Below are positions 1-7,133 of a stretch of DNA of 46,266 nt, in pieces. The DNA comes from a virus, in IMG/VR virus record IMGVR_UViG_3300035156_000051, positions 1 through 46,266 of that record, one strand, 5' to 3'. A model generated the notes under the pieces. That model saw only the letters and a program-made list of their open reading frames with translations, had not been told where the DNA came from and did not search any database. Position 1 is the stretch's first letter, and the number at the start of each line of letters is the position of its first letter. A program made the position numbers and the translations under genes.

Positions 1-97
1 GAATGAACGCCAGTCCGCGCAGAACCTTGTAGATGAACAAGAAAGCTGGCTTGAAGCTGTCGCTTCCTGGATAGCCGCGGGTAAACCCCGGTCGTGA
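1..97 (+). CDS. 3' end of small acidic protein (same gene as 46078-46236)
   Basis: This is the duplicated 3' part of the 52-residue gene that starts at 46078, cut by the arbitrary linearisation. Its TGA stop (95-97) overlaps the GTG start of the next gene at 94 as GTGA, which suggests translational coupling. See the entry at 46078 for the whole protein. Confidence 0.85.
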   Translation, partial: NERQSAQNLVDEQESWLEAVASWIAAGKPRS

Positions 98-127
98 GCG
101 ACCTCGGCTATTGCCCCGAATGCGGGG
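1..127. repeat. 127-bp terminal direct repeat, left copy
   Basis: Bases 1-127 are identical to 46140-46266. The repeat ends exactly at the window end and is not placed at a gene boundary: it cuts through one small gene and the start of the next. A length of exactly 127 is a common k-mer size in short-read assemblers, so this is most simply the overlap left when a circular assembly graph is written as a line. A real terminal redundancy cannot be excluded from the sequence alone. The unique genome length is 46,139 bp. Confidence 0.95.
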
Positions 128-513
128 ATCCCGGCGTCCGGCAAGTGCGGTTGCACGGCGACACGAAATGCCTGCGCGGGCACATCTATCCGTCGGAGAG
201 GTTCAACCCGCCGACGCACCGCGCGCCGAAGGAAGCGCTGATCGAAGATTACTTCGTCGGCGCGGTGACGCGCAGCGGCGGCATGACACGCAAGGTGAAA
301 TGGCTCGGCGTCGACGGGGCGCCCGATCGGATGGCGGGCTGGCCGAACGGGCGTAACGGGTTTGTCGAATTGAAGCGCCCGAAGGGTGTCGCGGAAGCGC
401 ACCAGGCACGTGAGCATCGACGTATGCGGGAGATCGGGTTTCGCGTTGATGTGCTGGATACAAAGGCCGCGATCGATCTATGGGTTAGCGAGATGGCTGG
501 AGAGAAACTATGA
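94..513 (+). CDS. VRR-NUC domain nuclease with N-terminal zinc-ribbon-like motif
   Basis: A 139-residue protein. Residues 7-30 carry a CPEC...C...H cluster (C7, C10, C26, H30) that looks like a small zinc site. Residues from about 45 to 130 match the VRR-NUC fold of the PD-(D/E)XK nucleases: D78 in APDR, the E92-L-K94 pair in VELKRP, and Q104. VRR-NUC proteins in phages act on branched or replicating DNA and normally sit beside a SNF2 helicase and a family A polymerase, as here. The start is GTG overlapping the upstream stop (GTGA), and the end overlaps the next gene as ATGA. Standalone phage VRR-NUC proteins are usually shorter and lack the cysteine cluster. The nuclease call is firm; metal binding by the N-terminus is inferred. 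Confidence 0.85.
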   Translation: MSDLGYCPECGDPGVRQVRLHGDTKCLRGHIYPSERFNPPTHRAPKEALIEDYFVGAVTRSGGMTRKVKWLGVDGAPDRMAGWPNGRNGFVELKRPKGVAEAHQAREHRRMREIGFRVDVLDTKAAIDLWVSEMAGEKL

Positions 514-749
514 CCTGGGAACCGATGGATCACGCGCCTCTTGACGGCACGTTGATCGATCTGAATTTCAACGGCATCCGCTACACCGATTGCCATTTCA
601 ACGAAGCGCATAACTGTTGGGCGAAGCAACACGGATACCCGGCTATGGAACGAGTCTTTTTTGCGAAACCAACAGGTTGGCAGTATCGGCCAGACGATTT
701 GGTAGATCCCTACGAGACGACCGAAGACGGCGTTAAGTACGTTCCTTGA
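510..749 (+). CDS. Small hypothetical protein, DUF551-like pattern
   Basis: A 79-residue protein beginning MTWEPM and containing a GWQYRPD block near its C-terminus. The spacing of tryptophans and prolines (WEPMDHAP ... PTGW) resembles the small DUF551 phage proteins, but the match is loose and by eye. It overlaps the nuclease gene by ATGA and the helicase gene by TTGA, so it lies inside a tightly coupled operon. No catalytic motif, signal peptide or membrane segment is visible. The function is unknown. Confidence 0.7.
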   Translation: MTWEPMDHAPLDGTLIDLNFNGIRYTDCHFNEAHNCWAKQHGYPAMERVFFAKPTGWQYRPDDLVDPYETTEDGVKYVP

Positions 750-2149
750 CCCGTCAACGCTTCATCCCGAGACCGTGGCAGCCGCAGATGCTCGACTTCC
801 TCGCAGAAAACCGGCGCGGGATGCTCGCCGCGCGCATGGGGTCGGGGAAGACGGGCGCCGTTCTCGTCGGGTTGAATAGCCTCGACCTGCTTGACGAAGG
901 TCCCGCGCTGATCGTCGCCCCGAAGCGTGTCGCCAAGAATACCTGGCCCGCAGAAGCCGAGAAGTGGATCGAGACCACGCACCTTCGCGTCGAACCGATC
1001 ATCGGCACGCTGACCGAACGGTTCCAGGCGCTCGCGCGGCCGGCGCAATTCTACACCACAAACTATGAGCAGATCCCCTGGCTGGTACGGCACTTCGGAA
1101 AGAACTGGCCGTTCCGTACGATCATCGCCGACGAGTCGACGCGGCTGAAATCGTTCCGGCTACGCAATGGCTCGCAACGCGCCGCCGCGTTGGCGAAGGT
1201 CGCGCATCGATACGAGAACCGCTTTATTGAATTGTCGGGCACGCCAGCGCCGAACGGGCTGAAGGATCTGTGGGGACAGCTGTGGTTCCTCGACCGCGGC
1301 GCGCGGCTCGGCACCAGCTTCGACGCCTTCTCGCAACGGTGGTTCCGGCCATCGCCGAACGGCTACGGGTTGGAGCCGCTACGCTACGCGCAAGAGGAAA
1401 TCCAGAACGCGATCCGCGATATCACGCTGACCGTCGACCCTGGCGACTATATCAAGATCGACCCGGTGATCAAGACCGATATCATCGTGCCGCTGCCGGC
1501 TGCCGCGCGTGGCGTTTACGAGAAGATGGAACGGGAGATGTTCCTAGAGCTCGAACGCAGCGGCGCGCTGCACGAGATCGAGGCGGTCAATGCCGCGGTG
1601 CGGACGAACAAGTGCCTGCAAATCGCTAGCGGCGCGCTGTACCTGGGCGACGCGCGTGATCCCGGCGCCCGCGAATGGGCGGACCTGCATGACGCGAAAC
1701 TGGAAGCGCTGGAAAGCATCGTCGAGGAAGCGTGCGGCGCACCGATCCTCGTCGCGTATCAATTCAAGAGCGACCTCGCGCGGATCCTGAAAGCGTTTCC
1801 GCAAGCGCGGTTCTTCGACGACAGCCGGGAGACGGAAGATGCGTGGAACGCTGGCCGTATTCCGATGCTCGTCACGCATCCTGATAGCGCTGGTCACGGC
1901 AGCAATCTTCAGCATGGCGGCAACATCCTTGTTGATTTTAGCAGCGGCTGGAATCTTGAGTCTGATGATCAAATCATCGAACGGCTCGGCCCCATGCGCC
2001 AGTACCAATCGGGATATGATCGCCCGGTGTATCGATATCGACTGATCGCCGAGAACACCGTTGACGGAATGGTGAAGCTGCGCCGCGAAAGCAAACGATC
2101 GGTGCAGGAAATTTTACTCGAGAACATGAAACGGAAGGGACTGATATGA
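746..2149 (+). CDS. SNF2-family DNA helicase/translocase
   Basis: A 467-residue superfamily 2 ATPase. Walker A is MGSGKT (31-36), motif II is DEST (129-132) in place of DEAH, and motif III is SGTPAPN (164-170). The C-terminal half holds a motif VI-like QIIERLGPMRQ followed by YRLIAENTVD, typical of phage SNF2-like proteins encoded beside VRR-NUC and polA genes. It probably remodels DNA during replication or recombination together with the nuclease at 94-513. The start is most likely TTG at 746, overlapping the previous stop; no strong ribosome site is seen, so coupling is presumed. The first ATG in frame (789) would remove the conserved residues before Walker A. Confidence 0.9.
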   Translation: MTRQRFIPRPWQPQMLDFLAENRRGMLAARMGSGKTGAVLVGLNSLDLLDEGPALIVAPKRVAKNTWPAEAEKWIETTHLRVEPIIGTLTERFQALARPAQFYTTNYEQIPWLVRHFGKNWPFRTIIADESTRLKSFRLRNGSQRAAALAKVAHRYENRFIELSGTPAPNGLKDLWGQLWFLDRGARLGTSFDAFSQRWFRPSPNGYGLEPLRYAQEEIQNAIRDITLTVDPGDYIKIDPVIKTDIIVPLPAAARGVYEKMEREMFLELERSGALHEIEAVNAAVRTNKCLQIASGALYLGDARDPGAREWADLHDAKLEALESIVEEACGAPILVAYQFKSDLARILKAFPQARFFDDSRETEDAWNAGRIPMLVTHPDSAGHGSNLQHGGNILVDFSSGWNLESDDQIIERLGPMRQYQSGYDRPVYRYRLIAENTVDGMVKLRRESKRSVQEILLENMKRKGLI

Positions 2150-2370
2150 GCGATGTCGTCAACCAGCCGCCGCACTACACGGCAGGGAAGGTCGAGTGCA
2201 TCGACGCGATCGAGGCGGCGCTAGGTCGTGACGGGTTCATCGCGTATCTGCGCGGCCAGATCATCAAGTATCAATGGCGTCTCGGGCTGAAGGATGCCGC
2301 GGCGCAAGATGCCGCGAAGGCGCATTGGTATTCCACGAAACTGCAATCACAACTGGAGCAAAAGGCATGA
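2146..2370 (+). CDS. DUF3310 protein (phage nucleotide kinase-like family)
   Basis: A 74-residue protein with the complete DUF3310 signature: PPHYTAGKVECIDAIEA, then a RGQIIKYQWR block and DAAKAHWYSTKL. The family is widespread in tailed phages and is often annotated as nucleotide kinase, but it has no P-loop and its biochemical role is unproven. A purine-rich ribosome site (ggaaggga) lies just before the ATG, which overlaps the helicase stop. It sits among replication genes and is probably expressed early. Confidence 0.9.
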   Translation: MSDVVNQPPHYTAGKVECIDAIEAALGRDGFIAYLRGQIIKYQWRLGLKDAAAQDAAKAHWYSTKLQSQLEQKA

Positions 2371-2627
2371 GCGACATCGGACACAACGGCGAAGGCACTG
2401 TCGCGAGCGACGAGGTGCGGCTGCTCGTCGAGCGCATCGAACGACTGACCGAAGAGAAGAAGGGCATCGCCGACGACATGAAGGACGTGAAGGCCGAAGC
2501 GAAATCGCGCGGCTACGATCCGAAGATGATCGTCTTCCTGGTGCGTGAACGCGCGAAGGCGAAGGACAAGCGCGACGAGGAACGCGCGCTGCAGGAAACC
2601 TATCTCGCAGCTATGGGGATGTTGTGA
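2367..2627 (+). CDS. DUF2312 / GapR-like DNA-binding protein
   Basis: An 86-residue, highly charged, probably coiled-coil protein. The segment EVRLLVERIERLTEEKKGI followed by KAEAKSRGYDPKMI is the hallmark of DUF2312, the family of the Caulobacter nucleoid protein GapR, which binds overtwisted AT-rich DNA ahead of replication forks. The family is largely alphaproteobacterial, which supports that host group. The ATG at 2367 has a GGAG ribosome site 8 bases upstream. A longer frame from 2274 exists but runs through the DUF3310 gene and lacks the conserved N-terminus. A role in phage DNA topology or replication is inferred. Confidence 0.88.
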   Translation: MSDIGHNGEGTVASDEVRLLVERIERLTEEKKGIADDMKDVKAEAKSRGYDPKMIVFLVRERAKAKDKRDEERALQETYLAAMGML

Positions 2628-3130
2628 TCCGCACTGTAGTAGCCGACCCACCTTGGCGTCCTGCGCTTCACGCAAACACCAAAGGGAGATCGGAAGGTCC
2701 GTATCGCGCTGGTCCGCAACGCTACTACCCAACGCTTTCCGTCGCCGAGATCAGGGACATGGCGCCTGCGACAGAGCGAAAAGCACATCTTTGGCTTTGG
2801 GTCCTCAATCAACATATCGATTGGGGTTACGAGGTCGCGCGCGCTTGGGGCTTCGAGCCGCAGCAGATGCTTACTTGGCGTAAACCAGGTCTCGGCACTG
2901 GCCGTTTTCAATGCAACACAGAAAGCGTGCTTGTTTGTCGCAAGGGCGGGCCGGCAGGCAATCCATTCGGTGCTACGGGAGGAACGGGCTTCGACTGGCC
3001 GAGGGGCAGGCATAGCGAAAAGCCTGCCGCATTCTTTGATCTTGTCGAGCGTGTTTCACCCGGTCCGTATTTAGAAATGTTCGCTCGTTGTCGACGCCTT
3101 GGATGGGATAGCCATGGCAATGAAATATAA
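2624..3130 (+). CDS. MT-A70 family adenine methyltransferase
   Basis: A 168-residue protein with the catalytic DPPW motif at residues 8-11 and the family landmarks YYPTLSVAEIRDM, HLWLWVLNQH and PYLEMFARCRR. The SAM-binding part is compact, as in phage MT-A70 (Dam-like N6-adenine) enzymes. It may methylate phage DNA to escape host restriction or mark it. The GTG start overlaps the previous stop. It is the last gene of the rightward block and ends 11 bases before the converging lysis genes. Whether DNA or RNA is the substrate cannot be read from the sequence. Confidence 0.88.
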   Translation: MIRTVVADPPWRPALHANTKGRSEGPYRAGPQRYYPTLSVAEIRDMAPATERKAHLWLWVLNQHIDWGYEVARAWGFEPQQMLTWRKPGLGTGRFQCNTESVLVCRKGGPAGNPFGATGGTGFDWPRGRHSEKPAAFFDLVERVSPGPYLEMFARCRRLGWDSHGNEI

Positions 3131-3145
3131 TCTAATCTAATCTAA
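3128..3145. repeat. TCTAA tandem repeat at a tail-to-tail operon junction
   Basis: The stop of the methyltransferase is followed by three tandem TCTAA units. They give TAA on the plus strand at 3128, 3133, 3138 and 3143, and TAG on the minus strand at 3132-3134, 3137-3139 and 3142-3144. Because 5 is not a multiple of 3, these stops fall in all three frames on each strand. One TAG is the real stop of the Rz1-like gene. No hairpin terminator is visible here. Confidence 0.85.
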
Positions 3146-3453
3146 TCCGGCGTCCGCGCGGCAGGGCAATCGAAGGGCAACGCCGCACCGCTGCGCACCG
3201 CCCACCGACAGACCCTGCCGCCGGCTGCGCTAACGCGTTCGCCCCATCCCTCGACCGCGATATCGTAGTTCGCCGCAGCTTGCGCCGAGGTGACGATATC
3301 AGCGGTCGGGCGCGGCTTCGGTTCGGAGACTGCCTGAAGATCGGCAGACGGCGGGAAGATCGGCGTCAACCGTTCCCGCGTTGCGCATGCGTTGGCAGCC
3401 AAGCTGGACACGCACAGCATCAGGAGCGGAGTCAGGCGTCGTGGCGATCGCAT
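3142..3453 (-). CDS. Rz1-like outer-membrane spanin lipoprotein
   Basis: A 103-residue protein with an N-terminal hydrophobic signal (LLMLCVSSLAANAC) ending in a lipobox-like cysteine, then a proline-rich stretch (IFPPSADL, EPKPRP). It starts inside the Rz-like gene in another frame and extends beyond its end, overlapping by 155 bases. This embedded or overlapping layout is typical of Rz/Rz1 spanin pairs, which join inner and outer membranes and disrupt the outer membrane at lysis. The protein is longer than lambda Rz1. The ANAC lipobox departs slightly from the consensus, so the lipidation site is inferred. Confidence 0.7.
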   Translation of the reverse strand: MRSPRRLTPLLMLCVSSLAANACATRERLTPIFPPSADLQAVSEPKPRPTADIVTSAQAAANYDIAVEGWGERVSAAGGRVCRWAVRSGAALPFDCPAARTPD

Positions 3454-3709
3454 CGGTCAGGGTGTCCTCTAGTTTCGCGTTGTCGAGCGCATCGGCGACG
3501 CGCTCCACGGCAGCATCTTCGGCGGTCGACTTCGCTGTCTTTAGCGCCTCGACGTTCGCCAGCGCGCGTTCGGCTGTCGCCTTGTCCGTCGCCGCGTCGT
3601 AGCCCTTGCAGTAGCCGAGCGGCAGGCACAGCGCCACGCACGACACGCCGACGATGATCGACGTCTGCGCTGCCTTCAGCCAGCCCATTATCTCGGTGAC
3701 GTCGATCAC
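3299..3709 (-). CDS. Rz-like inner-membrane spanin
   Basis: A 136-residue protein with one N-terminal membrane segment (about residues 15-32, IIVGVSCVALCLPLGYCKG), then an alanine- and glutamate-rich region likely to form a coiled coil, and a C-terminal RVQLGCQRMR / DLPAVCR block seen in many phage Rz-like proteins. The GTG start overlaps the holin stop (GTGA). With the overlapping lipoprotein it would form a two-component spanin that completes lysis in a Gram-negative host. Confidence 0.75.
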   Translation of the reverse strand: MIDVTEIMGWLKAAQTSIIVGVSCVALCLPLGYCKGYDAATDKATAERALANVEALKTAKSTAEDAAVERVADALDNAKLEDTLTDAIATTPDSAPDAVRVQLGCQRMRNAGTVDADLPAVCRSSGSLRTEAAPDR

Positions 3710-4002
3710 TTCATTTCTCCGATCTCGTCAGCGCGTCCCTGCGCTGCCGCGGCAACGTCGGTCGCGGCATCCTTCACCGTCTCCGGTGTCGGCGGGCCAT
3801 CCTTCGACTTGCCGCCGCTCGACGAGCCGAGCCAGAACCCGAACGCGAGAACCGCAAACGACTTCCAGGTGCCGATGACATCGCCGGTCAGCGACGCGTC
3901 GGCCGTCACCGCGACGACGTAGATGCTGAAGCCGGCATAGATCAGGATCGCGGCGGCGCTGGCGGCGATGACCTCGTTGCGGTTCGGTAGCGAGACGGTC
4001 AT
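3706..4002 (-). CDS. Holin-like protein with two membrane segments
   Basis: A 98-residue protein with hydrophobic segments at about 12-33 (ASAAAILIYAGFSIYVV) and 44-60 (WKSFAVLAFGFWLGS), followed by a polar, charged tail. Size, topology and position between the endolysin and the spanins fit a class II holin or a related pore or antiholin protein. It overlaps both neighbours by ATGA or GTGA. There is a second membrane protein just upstream of the endolysin (4586-5029), so which of the two times lysis is not clear. Confidence 0.65.
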   Translation of the reverse strand: MTVSLPNRNEVIAASAAAILIYAGFSIYVVAVTADASLTGDVIGTWKSFAVLAFGFWLGSSSGGKSKDGPPTPETVKDAATDVAAAAQGRADEIGEMK

Positions 4003-4589
4003 AGGATCAGCCCCTTCGCCTTCGCGATGCGCGCCTTACGATCGTCGAGACCGTTGACGCCGCCGTTGATCTTGCGCGTGATGCGCTCCAGGTTATCGGC
4101 GTCGGCGAGCTCGTTCAATCCGTGATCGCTCCAGTATTTGCACGCGACGAGCATCCCGACCGCAGGCAACGCCACCATCGCCGGATTGTTCTCGAAATCC
4201 AGTCCGAGATCCTGGCCGTATTTGCGATAGTTCGCGCGGCCGGTTAGCTGGATCGGACCGCGCCCATGAAACAGCGGCCCGTCACCGGGCACCACGTTGC
4301 CGAGATCGGCGCGATTGTTGTAGCGCGCGAAATACACGGCGCTGCCAATCTCTTCCATGTACTGATAGCCGCCGCTCTCGTGCGCCGTCTGCCCCATGAA
4401 ATGCGCCAGCCGCAATCCTGTGTCGAGGATGCCATAGGTTCGCAGATGCACGTTCGCGCCGAGCGCTAGGTCGATGGCACGCTGCGGTCCCGCGCCCATG
4501 ACACGGAACAATGCGGTCAACGTGCCGCGTCCGATGTCACCGTCGGTGGTGACGCCGAGATTGTGCTGTAGCTTCTTCGCGTAAGTCAT
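3999..4589 (-). CDS. Endolysin, GH19 chitinase-like muramidase
   Basis: A 196-residue lysis enzyme. The GH19 core shows the catalytic glutamate in AHESGG (E71), a second acidic residue at E80, the diagnostic block FHGRGPIQLTGRANY at 108-121, and the late motif TRKINGGVNGLDDR at 171-184. Residues 1-30 look like a shortened peptidoglycan-binding repeat (LGVTTDGDIGRGTLTALF). No signal peptide is visible, so release through a holin is expected. The family hydrolyses the glycan strands of peptidoglycan in phages of Gram-negative bacteria. It overlaps its neighbours by ATGA on both sides. Confidence 0.92.
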   Translation of the reverse strand: MTYAKKLQHNLGVTTDGDIGRGTLTALFRVMGAGPQRAIDLALGANVHLRTYGILDTGLRLAHFMGQTAHESGGYQYMEEIGSAVYFARYNNRADLGNVVPGDGPLFHGRGPIQLTGRANYRKYGQDLGLDFENNPAMVALPAVGMLVACKYWSDHGLNELADADNLERITRKINGGVNGLDDRKARIAKAKGLIL

Positions 4590-5029
4590 GGCTTGCCCCC
4601 GACAGTCCCCTCGATGCGCCGCTCTTCAGGATGGATCTGTGCTTCGACCCGCGTCGGCGCCACCGGCGACGGCGCGACGACGCCGACCATGCGGCCGTAT
4701 ATCACGAAGGCAATCGCTGCCGTTAGAATGAAACCGACGAACGGCGCCCATTCCTTTATCATCGCGAACGCGCCTTTCGCGCCGTCGCGATGGTTCTTTT
4801 CGACCATCAGTATCGCGACATCGGCTTTCACGCTGCCGATCACCTCGGCGAATTTGCTCGCCTCCAGCGTCGCCAAACGCTCGAGCATCCCGACCTGCGT
4901 CTTCTGCATCGCGGCCATGCCCGACGCGAGTTCGCGCACACTCTCCGACAAGCCACGGATGACCTCGTACTTGAAGCGCTCTTCCTCTTCGGCGTTGCCT
5001 TGGAAGAAGTGATAGGGCTGATCGCTCAC
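4586..5029 (-). CDS. Coiled-coil membrane protein, XhlA/holin-like
   Basis: A 147-residue protein with a charged N-terminal half likely to form a coiled coil (about 20-75, with SESVRELASGMAAMQKTQ), one hydrophobic segment at about 92-113 (WAPFVGFILTAAIAFVIYG) and a proline-rich polar tail. The layout, helix-rich domain then one membrane span, recalls XhlA-type haemolysin or holin-associated proteins. It is the first gene of the lysis cassette, next to the endolysin. The start is GTG, two bases from the tail-spike stop. A role as antiholin or holin partner is inferred. Confidence 0.6.
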   Translation of the reverse strand: MSDQPYHFFQGNAEEEERFKYEVIRGLSESVRELASGMAAMQKTQVGMLERLATLEASKFAEVIGSVKADVAILMVEKNHRDGAKGAFAMIKEWAPFVGFILTAAIAFVIYGRMVGVVAPSPVAPTRVEAQIHPEERRIEGTVGGKP

Positions 5030-5030
5030 C

Positions 5031-7133
5031 TCAATGAACCATCGTGGTGAAGACCGACACGGACCCGCTCGTGGTCTTCATCTGAAGGTCATCCCCGCTG
5101 GTTTGAAATTGCAGGCCAAGGCCGGCCAACACGTTGAACGGGTCCATAGCGGGTGCGACGTTCTGGATCACGTTTCCGACCCAGCCTTTGAACAAGCGAA
5201 AAGGACCGGTGCCGGCGACAGTCCCTGAAATCGTCACCTGTCCGCCGGTACTGGTGCGAGACCTGGCGATGGTGGTCCAGTTCGTGTTGATCGTGACATT
5301 GGCCTTCGACAGGAAGCCGTCCGACGACGACGTGCCGCCCTGGTTCTGCTGATTGAACATGTCGAGATTGTTGTCAGTCGCGCCGTTGAACAGCGTCCTG
5401 CCGTTGCGCACCACCAGCGGGTGCATGTTGTCCATGAACGTCGCCGCACCGACGCCCGAAGCGACGTTGTTCTGCCAGTTGACTGTCACCCGCGCACCAT
5501 TATCGGCGAGCTTGCATCCGCTCGGGATCAACCCAAAGGAGCAATGCTGAAACGCTACCGTGCTAGGGTCCTGCGTCTCGGCAATCAAAGGAGCGTTGCC
5601 GATCATCACGAAGTTGCTGTGTTCGACCAGTATGGACGACGCGGCCGGAATGGTATTGTTGTAATTGAAACTGCGGAAGACCGCTGGCGCGCTGATACCC
5701 TCGAACCAGCAGTTGCTGAACCGCACCATAAAGATGTTGTAAGCCGAGAACGCGCGGCACTGAAGACCTTCGAAGTCGGTGTTCTCAATAGACCACAGCA
5801 CGCCGTAGGTAGCAACGATCGCAGCGTCACCACCGAAGCTGTGAAAGAACATGGAGTCTTTGATACGGTTGACGTTCTGCTGATACGTCTGCCCGTAAGA
5901 TCCCGCTAACGCGACGATGCCAAGATGCTGGCTATCCGACGACCCGCCTAGATAACCGTCGCGGCAGCGATCCCACAATGCAAATATCCACAAGCCGGAA
6001 TAGCTGATCTTCAGGTTCTTGTAGGTTTCGATGTTCCGGAATGTGAAGTAAGCCGAGTACAGCGTTTGCGTCGACTGCGCGTAGAATAGCGCCCCGGTCA
6101 CGCCGTCTGCGGCTCGACATGCCAAATTCTCAAAAGTACAATGCACGGTGATGTCGGCGGTAAAGGTGTTGTAGAACGCCGCGGTGTTGTTCTGACGGAC
6201 CTGAAGCAGCGGCGTCTGCGCGGACATGCCCTTCTTTTCACCGACGATATGCACGTCGCTACCAACGCCGATACTCGCCACGCTGTAGACCGCGCGGACG
6301 CCGGGTGTAACTTCGGCAGGCACAAACACGCGACGGCCCGTCGCGATGGCCGCGTTGAACGCCGCTGTGTCATCCGTCACGCCATCGCCCTTAGCGCCGA
6401 AGTCCAAGACGGAGACTGTCTCGCGAAGTTTAGCTTGCGCAGAACGGAGGATGGCGGCAGGGGTGGCTGCGCGGAAAGTGACACCGTTCGCGCCTTGTCG
6501 TATCCACGCGCCGACCGACGCCGAGGTGCTGTTCGCCTCAATGTAATTGGTCGGATCGCTGACGACGAGTGCCGAATAATTGCCGAGGTTCCACAGCCAC
6601 AACGACCCATCGTATGTCGACTGCCCGTCGGTGATCGGTGCCGCCTTCAGCGCTGCTAGGTTGGCGCGAAACGCTGCAGCCGGTCCTGTGATACCGGGTA
6701 CTCCGTCAACGAGTTCCCATTCCCCGTTGGCGCCGATCTGCGGGAACTTGCCGACCGCGTCCTGGTAACGCCGCGGGATGACGAAAGTACGATCAATGCG
6801 ATCCCGCAGCGCGATATCGCGAACCGCGGCACGGTCGAGGTGGACATTGATAGCGTCGGGGAAATACGGAGCGAAGCGGCTGAACTGCGCCGATTGCTGG
6901 AAGTCGGGGTTAGTCTCGACGAACACCTCGGCGCCGGCAGGAAACGTACCGCTGACCGAACCGTTGCCATCGTCATTCAGCGTCACGATATAGCTGGTCG
7001 TATCGACCGGCAGCCCGTCGATCGTCACCTCGATCTCGTCGACGCTGGCCGCGGTAAAAGTGAAAGGGAATATCTGCGCGGCTCCGGTCGCGACATAAGG
7101 ACCGGAGAACGCTGCGGTGCTGTTGACGCTCAT
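5031..7133 (-). CDS. Tail spike with T7-fibre N-domain and pectate-lyase-like beta-helix
   Basis: A 700-residue protein. Residues 1-140 resemble the N-terminal virion-attachment domain of T7-type tail fibres (TGAAQIFPFTFTAAS, then FAPYFPDAINVHLDRAAVRDIALRDRIDR). A right-handed beta-helix begins with the pectate lyase 3 signature DFGAKGDGVTDDTAAFNAAI at 244, followed by irregular repeats rich in N, S and aromatic residues and a short C-terminal domain. Such spikes recognise and often cleave capsule or O-antigen. Catalytic residues cannot be placed by eye. It lies between the largest ejection protein and the lysis genes, and its start overlaps the previous stop by ATGA. Confidence 0.85.
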   Translation of the reverse strand: MSVNSTAAFSGPYVATGAAQIFPFTFTAASVDEIEVTIDGLPVDTTSYIVTLNDDGNGSVSGTFPAGAEVFVETNPDFQQSAQFSRFAPYFPDAINVHLDRAAVRDIALRDRIDRTFVIPRRYQDAVGKFPQIGANGEWELVDGVPGITGPAAAFRANLAALKAAPITDGQSTYDGSLWLWNLGNYSALVVSDPTNYIEANSTSASVGAWIRQGANGVTFRAATPAAILRSAQAKLRETVSVLDFGAKGDGVTDDTAAFNAAIATGRRVFVPAEVTPGVRAVYSVASIGVGSDVHIVGEKKGMSAQTPLLQVRQNNTAAFYNTFTADITVHCTFENLACRAADGVTGALFYAQSTQTLYSAYFTFRNIETYKNLKISYSGLWIFALWDRCRDGYLGGSSDSQHLGIVALAGSYGQTYQQNVNRIKDSMFFHSFGGDAAIVATYGVLWSIENTDFEGLQCRAFSAYNIFMVRFSNCWFEGISAPAVFRSFNYNNTIPAASSILVEHSNFVMIGNAPLIAETQDPSTVAFQHCSFGLIPSGCKLADNGARVTVNWQNNVASGVGAATFMDNMHPLVVRNGRTLFNGATDNNLDMFNQQNQGGTSSSDGFLSKANVTINTNWTTIARSRTSTGGQVTISGTVAGTGPFRLFKGWVGNVIQNVAPAMDPFNVLAGLGLQFQTSGDDLQMKTTSGSVSVFTTMVH

